Assembly: GCA_023974075.1 (NCBI GenBank)
Contig: CM043788.1
Location: forward strand, 31,525,054 to 31,589,053
DNA: 64,000 bases
Direction: 5' to 3'
Source of the DNA: Chaenocephalus aceratus
Taxonomy: Eukaryota; Chordata; Actinopteri; Perciformes; Channichthyidae
Shown: positions 36,760 through 47,475 of the stretch, piece after piece
Position numbering within the stretch: the first letter of the stretch is position 1
Layout of the letters: every line of letters begins with the position of its first letter
Notes under the pieces: generated by a model
The model's database searches: none
The model's input: the letters and a program-made list of their open reading frames with translations, nothing else
What the model was told of the DNA's origin: nothing
Program-made: the position numbers and the translations under genes

Positions 36760-37480
36760 AGCTGGATAGCCTCATCCTCCTTCTTTTTGGATTCACACCG
36801 CTGCTGCATCGAAGCTAGAGCGGAGCCAAATATGCCCTCGGGAACAATAGGCATGTCCAAGACGTCCTCTTTTTCCCGGTCTGGAAGGTTCGTCAGGGTA
36901 AGCCACCTGGCTCTCTCCTGTACCACCATTATCCCCAGTGCTTTGCCCGTGGCTTGGACTGCACAGCTCTGCACACAGAGGCAAATGTCCGTGATCGCTG
37001 CAATTTCGTCCCACACGGCAGGCTCAGGTTTGATCGCCATGTCCTCGCAGAGCTCCGCCTGGTAGGCGGTCAGCAGCGAGGAGACGTTGAGCACCCTGGC
37101 GGACAAAGCTGCGGCTTTATAGGCTCGTTCGGTCATTGCTGACTGGAAGCGGTCTGCCTTTGCCGGTAGCGTGGGGTTCCTGCTCGGTGCCGAAGCCAGC
37201 CGCGGTTGGAGGTGGGCTGCCACCAGCAGTTCCATGGGCGGCATGCGGAGCAGGCCGAGCTTCTCCATGCCGACACAGTCCAAAGAGGAGGCACCCTGGA
37301 TTGGGGCCTTGTTGCTGAAAGGGTGGTCTCTCCACGAGACCGACACCTCGTCCAGCATCTCTGGAAAGACTGGGAGAAGCTGCTCCCTCATCCTCGCTGC
37401 TTGGGGCAAGTTATTCCCCTCATAGCGAGATCTGGAGGTCTCCTTGGCCACTTCAGGCACGTTGGCACACGGTCTGCAAG
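36690..37480 (-). pseudogene. DIRS gag-like ORF1, C-terminal part
   Basis: The useful part of an open frame spanning 36690-37658. It contains L-L-P-V-F-P-E-M-L-D-E-V, W-R-D-H-P-F, and A-A-A-L-S-A-R-V-L-N-V-S-S-L-L-T-A-Y-Q. Segments of this type follow the cysteine-rich start in DIRS ORF1. One frameshift separates it from the N-terminal part. It ends in A-Q-A-A before the pol region. Confidence 0.8.
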
Positions 37481-38088
37481 TCCATACAGAGGCAGGGCGA
37501 AGCCGGTGTGCTTTCGCCCGGGGGAGCGGACATCGCCTCCGGCTTGGCAGCCTGGGCAGATGAAACGAAGATGTCATCTTCGTGCTCATCCGAGTCGGAT
37601 AAGAGGAACTCAGAGGCATCCTCTTCATCCTCCTCCATATAATCCAGCTGTAGGACATCCTCCGCGGGTGGAACCACTGTGAGGTTCAGTTGGGAGCCCC
37701 AGCTTGACACAGTGCGGGGCTCCGCTCTCGCGGCTCTTGCCGCCACCGGGCCCCAGCCTGACACGGAGCGGGGCTCCGATTCCGCGGCTACCGCCGTTGT
37801 TGAGCCCCAGCCTGACACAGCGTGGGGCTCAATCTCCGCAGCGGTCGCCACCATTTCCCGATTGCCGGCCGGCGAATCAACGGACATGAAGGGGTCCCGT
37901 CCCGACAGGCTAGCTTGGCGCGCTAGCCGTCGGCGGAGGCTCTTGATGGTGAAGCGGGCACACTGCCCGCACGAACCGGGGGTATCGATAGCTTCCTGGG
38001 CGTGTTCCAGCCCAAGGCAGGACGAGCAGACCTGGTGTGAGTCCGTGCCCGAGATCCTAAACCCGCAGCCGCAGAGCCGAGCCTCCAA
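37453..38088 (-). pseudogene. DIRS gag-like ORF1, N-terminal part
   Basis: 211 codons starting MEARLCGCGFRISGTDSHQV, then C-S-S-C-L-G-L-E-H-A and C-G-Q-C-A-R-F. The paired cysteines and the C-L-G-x-x-H-A motif are common at the start of ORF1 in fish DIRS elements. A repeated S-G-W-G/S-x-W-G motif (three copies, about residues 92-132) and an acidic patch (E-E-D-E-E-D) follow. The true frame moves to that of 36690-37658 near 37470. Confidence 0.8.
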
Positions 38089-38090
38089 CT

Positions 38091-38456
38091 CCTCTGGTGT
38101 GAGGGAGAGAAGGGTCCATCCTCATTTGCCGGGGTGTCGGCGTGGAGGGACAAGCTAGTAACAGGTATGTTACCGGAAAAAATCCAACCTTATCGTTATT
38201 CCGAAGGAAAAAACGACGGGGTAGATTTTTCTTTAAAAAATATTAACTGGTGTGTTAATATCTTTCTTATCTCCATCTCCTCTGGTGTGAGGGAGAGAAG
38301 AGTCCGTCCCCGTTCGCCGTGGTGTCGGCGCGGAGGGATAAACTAACAACAGGTATGTTACTGTTTGAAGAAGAAAATCAAACCTTACCGTTATTTCGAA
38401 AGAAAAAACGGCGGGGCAGATTACAATATTAACTGGTGTGTTAATATTTGTTAAAT
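38091..38456. repeat. Two tandem units of about 188 bp in the DIRS leader
   Basis: Units start at 38091 and 38279 with cctctggtgtgagggagaga. Both contain a ggtgtcggcg stretch, an acaggtatgtta motif and a tattaactggtgtgttaata end. They are diverged (many substitutions). They lie between the right terminal repeat and ORF1, in the probable promoter/leader. Confidence 0.9.
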
Positions 38457-38567
38457 TCTTCTGCAAAGCAAAAAGTAACCGGCAAGCGCCCGTCGACCGA
38501 ATGTTAGCTTGGGTTCAGTCTGTGGACCATTAACCTAGCCCGGCTACTGATATTCGAGATGTGCTCT

Positions 38568-38759
38568 GAAGCGAGAAGAGGTGTTTGAATGACGCTGCGA
38601 CGTAGCGCAAGCTACTTAAAGGGTGGGTGGATTCCCTGACGTAGACGTCAAGATCACCAGCCAATCAGGATTGGCGTAATGAGATTGATGCTTCTGTTTG
38701 CATACGCGTTGAGGCGCATCCCATAGTGAGACATCGAACGGAGTGTTATTAATGAGAAC
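38568..38759 (-). repeat. DIRS right inverted terminal repeat
   Basis: Inverted copy of the left repeat. Its outer bases (GTTCTCATTAATAACACTCC on the minus strand) differ from the left end and recur in the internal complementary region. Confidence 0.9.
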
Positions 38760-38843
38760 AGAAGATCTCTGTGGCTTCAGGCTTTAATCGCGGTTGAAAT
38801 GACAGTGTTGGTTTCCCCAAAAGTGGGCGGGGCTGTAAAGTGA
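38760..38843 (+). pseudogene. Continuation of the left-arm THAP ORF after the DIRS element
   Basis: 28 codons including the stop, beginning R-R-S-L-W-L-Q-A-L-I. This is the part of the THAP domain around its invariant tryptophan. It is in frame with 32593-32691 if the DIRS element is removed. The stop is TGA at 38841. Confidence 0.65.
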
Positions 38844-40499
38844 CGTAGATTTTACTCTCATCTATTATTCAAAACCATTCTATGTATTCTAACGTAATTA
38901 CAGGCCAGTGTTTTATCTTTTTATTTATTTGTTTTATTTTAAATCGTATAATGTCGGACTTTTTTTTCCCATCTGTGAGGAAAAGAAAATCTTTTTTTTC
39001 CTTCTAATTTGTTATTCTTTTCTAAATAACACACTGTTATTTACTCAACAATAACACACAATTATCCTTGTTTTTATTTAAACAGAAAACTGCACATCTT
39101 CAGATGTTATACATACATAAGTGTCCTACACTAATAATACAAAGTTATTATTAGTATGCTGTGTGTACCTTGTGTGCACCACCTAGTGGTTAAAGCACGT
39201 TATTGAATTATTTTTGTTGAATAATGTTATTTTTGTTGAATAATGTTATTTGATGAAAAAAATATTAAGAGTACATACTTTCATAGGGGGAAAGTAGAAG
39301 GTCAATGATAGAAATATAGAATATAAAAAATCAAGAAGATACTGTAAGTGATCTCTACAATAAAACAGTTGTGCTGGATGTACAAAGATATTAATATGAG
39401 GATGTGCAAAACAGACAAACAAATTAACCTTTATTTAAACATTAAATAATACTTTAGGTCAAGGTCTTCTTTCAAATAAGAAAAAAGCTTTGGGGGTATC
39501 TATCTACAGATAAATATTAAGCCTGACAAAGTACTTAACGTCTAATATATTGCTTTCCTGCAATGTTAACTATGTTGAAGCACTTATTTTAACTGATATT
39601 ATACATATGAATTATACTCTTATGTATGTAGATAGTATAAGAAATGTGCAGAATTTGACAATTTAATGGTGGAGGTACACACATATTGATAGATGTCTTG
39701 TAATGCACTGTTGAGGAACCTGTGACCCAAGTGTTTCATTCATTGCATAACTACACCGTAGTTGTGTATATACATGTATATATGTCAATAAACCTTAGAA
39801 AATCTTGAAATCTTGAAAGGGATGTGCAAAATAGCAATTATATACAGTTTTTAATTAACTATTAGTAGAGAATAACGAGTAATTAATATACTTTATAGAG
39901 ATCTGCAGATAAATGTTTAGTCTTCTCAAGCACCAACTATCAAATATCTCTCCTGATTGTTGGCACTTGACAATCACCTTTCCTGAATTTTACTCAGTTT
40001 TAAGGGTTGTTTATGTTTCACATCATTTATCAGAATCTGCAAAGTAACTAAAATAAATGTAGTGGAGTAAAAATACCAGGTTAACCTCTGAATTGTAGTG
40101 GAGTAGAATTACAAAATAACAATGAGCTGTCATGTGGGTATATATTAATGCTGCCCATTATGGATACAAGCGATTGTCAACCATTTAGTAATTACATGTT
40201 TTAAATTTGTACACACCAATGTGTTTCCTATCGCCTAACCTCCAGGTTTAATACTGTCAACTTCTAATCTTGGGAAAAACGAAAACGTCTTTTAAAACTA
40301 CAATTCTCAGTAGAGACGTGCCATAGAGAACATTTTGCAAAACACAAGCCAGCATGTGTAGTTCTGAGGGGGCGTTCAAGTCCAGTTTTGAATAGTCTGC
40401 CGTGGTTTCGTTCCATTTCAAAGAGCTTGATGCTCGGCGTAACCTTGGCGCACTGCCACTCCAACATCCAATCCCAGAGCTTGACGATTAATCACGGGG
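38844..40499. other. Internal part of the THAP element, no transposase seen
   Basis: AT-rich sequence of 1.7 kb between the inverted arms. At 39700-39818 there is a stretch ending in caataaacc and repeated atcttgaa, which looks like the 3' tail of a non-LTR retroposon. No catalytic transposase motif was seen. Confidence 0.55.
39700..39818 (+). mobile_element. 3' tail of a LINE/SINE-type retroposon
   Basis: The stretch ttgaggaacctgtgaccc...gtcaataaacc followed by (ATCTTGAA)n is the usual form of a 3' end of fish non-LTR retroposons. Family not assigned. Confidence 0.5.
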
Positions 40500-40736
40500 T
40501 TTGTCAACGGGACTGTAGTCCCAAACGATAGCTGGGGATTATGGGTAGTGTAGTGTCTTCGGCCATCCTAAACTGAAATGTTTTTCGGATATCATATCAC
40601 ATTAACAACACCACATCTGGCGTCACAGAGATCTTCTGTTACTGTCCTTTCTTCTTATAGGAAGTACAGAAACACGTAACTCTGGATTTGTTTTAATGTT
40701 TGAGGTGCAATAAACAATACAGCAGCTTTTTGGCAT
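40500..40736 (-). pseudogene. THAP-domain ORF start, right arm, decayed
   Basis: The inverted copy from the Met at 40736 begins MPKSCCIVYCTSNIKTNPEL. In the same frame it meets TGA just where the left arm has the tryptophan codon TGG. After a second stop it reads I-S-E-K-H-F-S-L-G, which resembles the closing C-x2-H-F of THAP with Cys changed to Ser. This copy therefore extends further into the domain than the left one but is inactivated. Confidence 0.6.
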
Positions 40737-41374
40737 GTTAAAACTATTATTTTCTGCCTCGCTCATGAGAGTAACAGCTGGCGAAATTACAGCCTTTCAA
40801 ATGTGTGCTCTAAAATGATATTTATAAATGACTATTATCATTATTATAAGCAAGACAATAAATGGCAAAGATATGTAGAAAATAAACGTATTTAAGATAC
40901 GTTCATAAGAAACGTAACGTGGGAGAAAATATGTTTCTAGAAGATATACAGAAAATAAACGTATTTGAGATACGTTCATAACGAACGTAATGTGGGAGAA
41001 AATATGTTTCTCGCTAAAGGTAATTGAGAATGCAGTTTAGTTCTGTGGGAACGTAATTTTTACGAGACAGGGTTGCCATAACACATTCTGACGAAAAATA
41101 CAAATTATTATGAATAAAAATAAAAATAAAAGAAGCCTCCCGTGAGTTACTACAAGCTATAAAGTAGATTTTAAAAACGTTTTATAGAATAAAAGCTCAC
41201 TGCTGGACGTTGTAGAAATGCGTGTGTGCACCACGACAAAGGAGCCTCGTTCACTTTACATTGGGGTTATTTGCGTGGTGCATACACGTAAATGTAGCAA
41301 AGTTCGTGACTCCACCACGCAATGCGGTGTTAAGGAGTCGTGGTGGAGTCACGCATTCTGGTGAGATCAGGTTG
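40625..41374 (-). repeat. Right inverted arm of the THAP element
   Basis: Inverted copy of the left arm, uninterrupted. Its inner edge lies near agaagatctctgtg, the same bases that follow the DIRS insertion on the left side (38760-38773). Confidence 0.93.
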
Positions 41375-41382
41375 GTTGTTTG

Positions 41383-44300
41383 TTATGAAGTTATTCTGAC
41401 TAGTAACAAAAAAATTGCAGACAAAGCTAAAATATGAAGTTTCTGTGTGTCAATCTGTTTTAAACAGTACTAGCAAGAACATTTATTCTGCAGAAGATCA
41501 AGATTATGCTCACTTATTCATGCCCCGCACACAGCAAGGAATCCAAATAGCAATCAAGACGAGAGCTTTGGAGAGATGAAGAGGGATGGATTTACATCCA
41601 AACAGCTCGAGGGTACTGGCTTTAACTCTACTTAGGTTGGATCAGAATCCAATTCTAGGAAGCCTTCTCTTTTGAATTGTAAGCCACAGTATTTCAATGG
41701 ATACCGCAAACTGTCGACACATGTTCAACCGAGACTCTCTAATGTTTAAATACTCCAATACTAGTTTTTATTTAACTACAATGAACATTTATCGTACCTT
41801 TGATCCACCAGTGCAATCCACCCAGCACTGAAGAAGACGCACACACACTCACGCAAACACACACTATATGAAGGACATAAATGTAAATGCTGTGTACAGC
41901 TATGCAAATGTTATATTGCACAATGATTCTCAATAAGAAATGCTAATGTTGTACACACATTCTCACACCCCACTAATAGTTGTTTACTTTCTTATCATGA
42001 CTTGACATACTGTAATAATTCTAATACAGGGGGTCATGAAGATGTATCTCCTGGCCACGAGTACACCTCTTATTTATCAGAGATGGCCGTGACTCCCCTG
42101 AACAACTCTGTCAGGGGCGTGCGAGGGGCATGTAGGGGGAGTATCTAACCGGGCAGGGATTGAATTCAAAACAGGCCCGGGTGCTTTCCAGGGAAAGGCA
42201 CGGTTGGAGCAAACAAAAGACAAGGTGTTGTAAAGAATTTGAAGTATTCACAGTATGCCTCTGCATTTCAATTATGTCCAGAACTCCATCAGCACTGGCT
42301 GTAATTGTTTAAAGTACGTCTAATGTGCATGCTCATAATTAATAAAAAATGATCACAGTTTTGTTTGGCCAATTACTGCTAGCGGAAGAGAAGGTGAGGT
42401 GCTCTTCTTTTTATAAACACGCTATGGTCAATATGTGAGCTGGATTCACAGCTGCAGGCTGCTGGAAGAGGAAGGAGGCGTATAAATGGCTGGCAAACTT
42501 AAAAGCATACAGGGCATCGCTTCACTTGGAAAAGCAAGTGCAACCTTGCCGTGAAGAGAAACAAGTGATGTTGAAGAGGGAGAGACGCCAGCGCAGTACT
42601 AGACCTGAGCTTTACACCGAGAAAGGAATGGATGAGATCATACAGATTCTCTCAGCAAACAGCATGAAAGCACACAGAAAAAAAGAAAAAAATAGTGTGT
42701 CAAGAGGTACCCATTTACACTTCAAAATGGGTGCAAAGACAATGCCGTAAATATTCTGCTCTAACTTTCTCAGAAATGTGGCGGTTACATAATCAGTGGC
42801 TTCATATAAAAAACAATTTGCATAAACATAAATTAGAAAAGAGACAAATATCTAGTAAAAGCCAGGATCTTCCTGCTCTGAATCAATAATTCAAACATCT
42901 GTGGTGCTAACATGGCATCGACCGTCTTCTTTTCACATTTATTTCCTGCAAATTGACTTGCGGCAGCTTTGTGATTATTACTTGGAGAGATGGAGAGACG
43001 ATCTGAACATCTGCCATGGTTCCAGACGGCTTTAGATGAAGCACCTAAAACAGTGACGAGCAAATGAAATGGAGCAAAACAAGACAGTTGGTTGTCTACG
43101 TACCTTCCATGTGTAACTAAAGTTTGTGCTAACTGCCAAAACCCATCTTGCAACATGATGCTCAACCTCTGTAACACTCATCTAACAAGAAGTGAGAGCT
43201 GACAGCTCTCTCCGCCTCAACTACAAAGCAAGGTCAGACATCTTTGATTTCCCAGCTTGAAAAAGAAACAGGTTTTCATTACTGTTCTATGTGTATGTAG
43301 TTGGTAATGGACACCTTCATTCTACAACAAGGTGGCTTCATTAATTCATCAAACAGTGGCTTTTTATCTCAGGCGGAGGTTTTCCACGGTTGTTTCCTTC
43401 TCATTTATCCCTCTGACTTAGACACCTAGATGTGATATTTATGCCTTTGTGTCACACTGTGCAGTGAGAGTTCCAGCCAATAATGGCACCCACCTGCAGC
43501 GAAGATGAATATGTAAATTTGAAAAAGTAGGTCAGAGATCAGATTTCTTCAGGTAAAATCACTCCTGAAATATCCTTTAGTCAAGCAGGGCTTTTGAGCC
43601 AATCTGATTCTAATATCACTCTCTGGATGACCGCTGTTTTAGTATGCAGGCGTCATCCATTCATCACCAGAAGTATAAAGACAAGAGACAAAGGCATGCC
43701 CGTCTTTTAAGCCTTTGTATAATTCCAGCAAAGGTTACATGTGCTGGACTTAGCACGTACTGTAGAAAAGGCTGCACAATGACAATGCCTGAAACCTTCT
43801 GCCTCCAAATCATCGTATCATAGAAAGCCAAATGGCAGGCTTAGTGTTATGGACTGCCTGGTGTTATTACAGTACAACTCTTAAAATGCTAGAGCTTAAT
43901 TTTGTTTTCATTACTTTGGTTTGCTTATTTTAATTAGTGGCCTTAATCTGTAATTAGCCTGCAGAGGTCAACTATACTCTTAGCTTAAAAAAAACAATTT
44001 GTTTTGAAAGCAGAGAGAAATTGTGTGGACATGTATTTAATTAGACTGTTAACCCATGAAATGTTGGTGTCACATGCTTGCTCATTAGAACGATAAAAGA
44101 GAAATAGTGCAGGCATGGCTGATTGATGTTTATGACTTGATTTAATTAGCAAGAATGATACTCTGAGAGGACCAAAGCTGATACTGATACAGTGACAGTA
44201 CACTACTAAAGCCTCTTACATAATTAGGCAACCTCCAATGAAACTGGAAGAACTGTATGACAAGAAGAGACCTAAAGTCATTTTTTCAGTCATCATTCTG

Positions 44301-45606
44301 TTTGGTTATTTCCAACAAAGAGTATTTAAACATATTCCAACTGGCACAATTCCAGTAGTTGATTGACAAGACATTAAAACTGACACCTGCAGATTCTCCC
44401 AGGAGAACCTTTATGAAGTTCAGTGGCTGATGTTGTCAGCTGAGTAAAACATCTGTATGAACATGTGCTCATACAGTGTAGTTTGCTTTTAATAACGTTC
44501 ATTACTTGCTTCTTGCTATGTAATTATTCTCTCTTGTTTGAGTTTCTGTGTCAGCTCACATCTTTATCTTAATTCCGTTTTTGGCATATTGAGCCCTCAT
44601 CAATACCCCCCGCTCCTGGGCACTGGGTGAATATAGCTTAATGTGTGACAGTAAAGCATGAATGATACAGTGGATTGGGATATGGTCCAAATGCTTCTCC
44701 CTTTTCTTCACAGAGGGAGGACTGCACCGGTGGAGAGGAGGCAGTGAAGAGTGGCCACCAGCTGGATCCAGCTCCGCCTGCTGTGGCCATATCAGCCGCT
44801 CCAGTGGACAACTTTAATTGATCTATTCTGCCCCTTTTCTTTGTAAATGAGCAATTGTCGCACGTCTCCAAGTGGGAGATGTGAGTAAACTTTCATAACA
44901 ATACAAGCAAAGCCATTAAAAAGAAATATTAAACACTATTTAAAGCTATGACATATTAAAGTTAAGATTTTTTAAACAGCTACCTCTCGGAGCCATTTGA
45001 AGGTCTTAACAACTAAAGGTGCTTTGTGCAGCTTAATGTCAGCGATGTGTTTTGTTTATGCAGGTCTCATAGTTGCGCAGCACTTGGAATGCTAAACAGC
45101 AGCAATAAAACACGGGACCTTTCATGTGTGAGGTGCTTGTGAGGACAGAAAAGTCTGACTATCGAGTTACATGTTGGCTATAGCTCAAACAGGACGTCTA
45201 GAATTATGAAACATTTATCAATTTAGTAGGAGGGAGCTCTGGCTTTTACACTTAGGCTGATAATCTAATGACTATAGATCTAATTAGAATAAAAAGGTGT
45301 CATAAAGACATTGTATATGTACTTAAACATGTAAAGGTTTTCCATCTTTTATGATTATAAGTAAAATGCTACATTATGGTTTAAGATTACATCTTCTGCC
45401 TTTTAAAACCCATTATTTATATAATGTCCTTGAAATCCCGCTGCTCCTTTTTTTTATCCAATTCAACTGTCCAAATTGTATTTATTATACCACATAGCAT
45501 TTCAAAGAAAGGCACGTGAAGTGTTTCAAAAGACTGGGTGAGATACGGAACCATTCTTCAGTCCAGAAGGCAGTAGTCATGTTAGAGTTACCCCATACAG
45601 TGACCT
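41383..45606. other. negr1-like intron, no gene seen
   Basis: 4.2 kb of AT-rich sequence. A 74-codon plus-strand ORF at 42526-42750 is rich in Lys/Arg/Glu and resembles nothing known to me. No transposon ends were paired. Confidence 0.6.
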
Positions 45607-45611
45607 CCTTT

Positions 45612-45978
45612 TGTCAGGGTTGAGAGAGGCAAGCAGGACCCAAATGCAGATTAACTGAAAATACTTTTATTTCAAGGCTACAGACAGCGCAAAACAGAAC
45701 TCTTCCCCGTGAACAACGTCAAACTACAACAAGGAACTCACAAAGACTAACAGAAAACACAGAACCTAAATACACACAGGACTAATCAAACAAACAAGAG
45801 ACAGGTGAGGAGGGAGGAGAAAACACAGGGGCACCAGGTGAACACAATCGGGTAATCAGGGAGGGAAAACAGACAGAAAGCAACAGGCAGGAACGGGGGG
45901 TGAACACTTTACAAAATAAAACAGGAAACCAAAGACAGAAAAAGACAAGATAAAACACAACACGGACAGATCGTGACA
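45612..45978 (-). mobile_element. Solo LTR
   Basis: 367 bp with TG...CA ends (TGTCAGGGTTG ... GATCGTGACA) and a perfect 5-bp duplication CCTTT on both sides (45607-45611 and 45979-45983). A reversed AATAAA-like stretch (ttttattt) near 45666 suggests minus orientation. No internal retroviral sequence is adjacent, so it is a solo LTR left by recombination. Its sequence differs from the gypsy LTR at 21833. Confidence 0.85.
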
Positions 45979-45983
45979 CCTTT

Positions 45984-47343
45984 AGACATTTGTCAACTAC
46001 CAAATCACTGCTATAGCAACAGGGTTATATACAAATCATATTAAACAGACATTATAACCTCTTTTGAAGCCAATATATAACATAGTACCTTTTGGACTTA
46101 TTGAAGGAGTAAAAATATATCTGGACAATTCTGCTGAATCATAAAGGACGAGGAGCAGGTCAGCGACAGGAACAGCTCTGTAGCTCTGTCAGCCTCAGAT
46201 AACTCCGGCAGAGGGCTTAACACTTGACTACAGCCCACTCCCATCCAGAGTATCGCTCCGGTGCTCACTCTGTGGTGACTTTGTCTGACAGCAAGGAAAG
46301 TCTTCCTAATCAATTCCCTCAGTTTGGAAGCTAAACCCACATAACCCTGCTGTCTCGCTTTAAAATACGGCGTCCAGCTATGACATGCCTTATCAATCAC
46401 TGGGAATATCTCCTTTGTTCTGCAGCATAAAGACACTCCCAGTTGTCAAAGCACTTTTCATCCTTGAACCCATGTCTCAGAAGGTCTATAAATAACTGGC
46501 ATCGAAAAATCCACCACTCTCAGACCCAGCTCATTAGAGCCAGACATTACAGAGAAATAATGGCCACAATGGCTTGGTCTTTATAACGAAGCCAGAATAA
46601 CTTCTTAACTCACAGAGGTGGAAATAAAGTTAAGCCATTATTGCATTTTTTTTAAAAGAAGAGTTAATTCATGTAAATACTGTGTATGAAATAAACCATC
46701 TTTATTTCCTTAAACTTGCATGATTAGCTTTCAGGATATGACTCAGTAACTGGGCCAGGGAGAGTGCTTTTTTTCACTCACTCTTCATCTCCACCCTGTC
46801 CCTGTAGCCGACTGCCTGTTAAGCTCAGCCAAAAGTGAGATTTAGCACTGGGCATCTATGCAGAAACCTCCATGAATAACAGTTAAGTATATGAGCACTT
46901 TTAAAAGGAGAATAACTGGCAATAATTGTCAAGCACCCATTCCTGCTCAATACTTGCGAGCAGTGTTTTCCATATGACCACCACAGCTAAAGTCCAGTAT
47001 CATTCATTAATGCCCCGGCTCCTCATTACTGTCTCCTCACTCTTTTGAAAGACTCATTACCTGCATAATGGAAAAGTGCTTAGAACAGTCAGACCTTTCT
47101 TCAGTGTGAATTAATCACCGACATGCGCGGACAAAAAGGGAATTCTCACATTAAATATTGAGAAACCTCAAGCCCTAGCTTTCTACTTTTTCAAACTTCT
47201 AGAAGGTGTACTCTCTTGAAGTGCACCGCCAGGTACATGACACTGGTATCGTTGGTAAAAAACTGGTACCCTGCTGTCTTTCATGTGTCTGCAAGGCCAG
47301 CGTGGACAAAACAGAGTAAGGAAGAAGAAAGAGATACACTTAC
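45984..47343. other. negr1-like intron, no assigned gene
   Basis: It includes a 112-codon minus-strand ORF (46098-46436) with no recognised domain. The donor of the exon at 47344 opens this intron. Confidence 0.6.
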
Positions 47344-47475
47344 AGTTGACTGTGACTTTCATTGTTTTGGTGTCAGGAGAGGCGATGTCATTTAAAGCGC
47401 TGCATTCGTAGTCTCCAGCCTGGTCCCTTGTGATGCCGGTGATGTTAAGATATTCACCGCTGTCATACTTCCTGG
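47344..47475 (-). CDS. negr1: NEGR1-like IgLON exon: second half of Ig domain 2
   Basis: An internal 132-bp coding exon of an IgLON cell-adhesion protein, a GPI-anchored neuronal surface protein with three Ig domains. The translation begins [19 protein letters not shown] and contains D-Q-A-G-D-Y-E-C, the canonical D-x-G-x-Y-x-C motif before the second Ig cysteine; it ends in MKVTVN. The acceptor follows a pyrimidine-rich run (ctatttccag) and the donor is gtaagt. Both ends are phase 1, so the split codon T|TT gives Phe at the join to the next exon. A Phe-Ala-Pro-Thr-Ile start of Ig3 matches my memory of NEGR1 better than LSAMP, NTM or OPCML, which have Tyr-Pro-Pro there. The upstream exon (first half of Ig2) was not found to the right of 47475. 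The paralogue call is inference; the family call is firm. Confidence 0.9.

Larger units (their letters stand above)
32692..38759 (-). mobile_element. DIRS-type tyrosine-recombinase retrotransposon
   Basis: A 6.07-kb element encoding, on the minus strand, a gag-like ORF, RT, RNase H and a tyrosine recombinase, with no integrase or LTRs. The termini are inverted repeats (32692-32913 and 38568-38759). The outermost parts of the two ends differ, and both are represented in an internal complementary region (about 32935-33026), the defining structure of DIRS elements. The junctions are AAC|TATAGG on the left and GAGAAC|AGAAG on the right, with no target duplication. This fits recombinase-mediated insertion at an AAC triplet. 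Most ORFs are frame-broken. Confidence 0.93.
31973..41374. mobile_element. Long-inverted-repeat THAP (P-element-like) transposon carrying a DIRS insertion
   Basis: The ends CAACCTGATCTCACCAG and its complement are flanked by a perfect 8-bp duplication GTTGTTTG (31965-31972 and 41375-41382). The two inverted arms, about 31973-32691 (continuing at 38760-38774) and 40625-41374, match over roughly 730 bases with scattered differences. Each arm contains the start of a THAP-domain ORF pointing inward. An 8-bp duplication plus a THAP domain fits the P-element superfamily; hAT also makes 8-bp duplications. No transposase catalytic region is seen in the 1.9 kb between the arms. Without the DIRS insert the element would be about 3.3 kb. 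Confidence 0.85.

Noticed and set aside
42526..42750. 74-codon plus-strand ORF rich in Lys, Arg and Glu
   Set aside because: Low-complexity charged composition, no start context or homology that I can name.
46098..46436. 112-codon minus-strand ORF in the negr1-like intron
   Set aside because: No motif or domain is recognisable and no splice or transposon context supports it. It is left unassigned.
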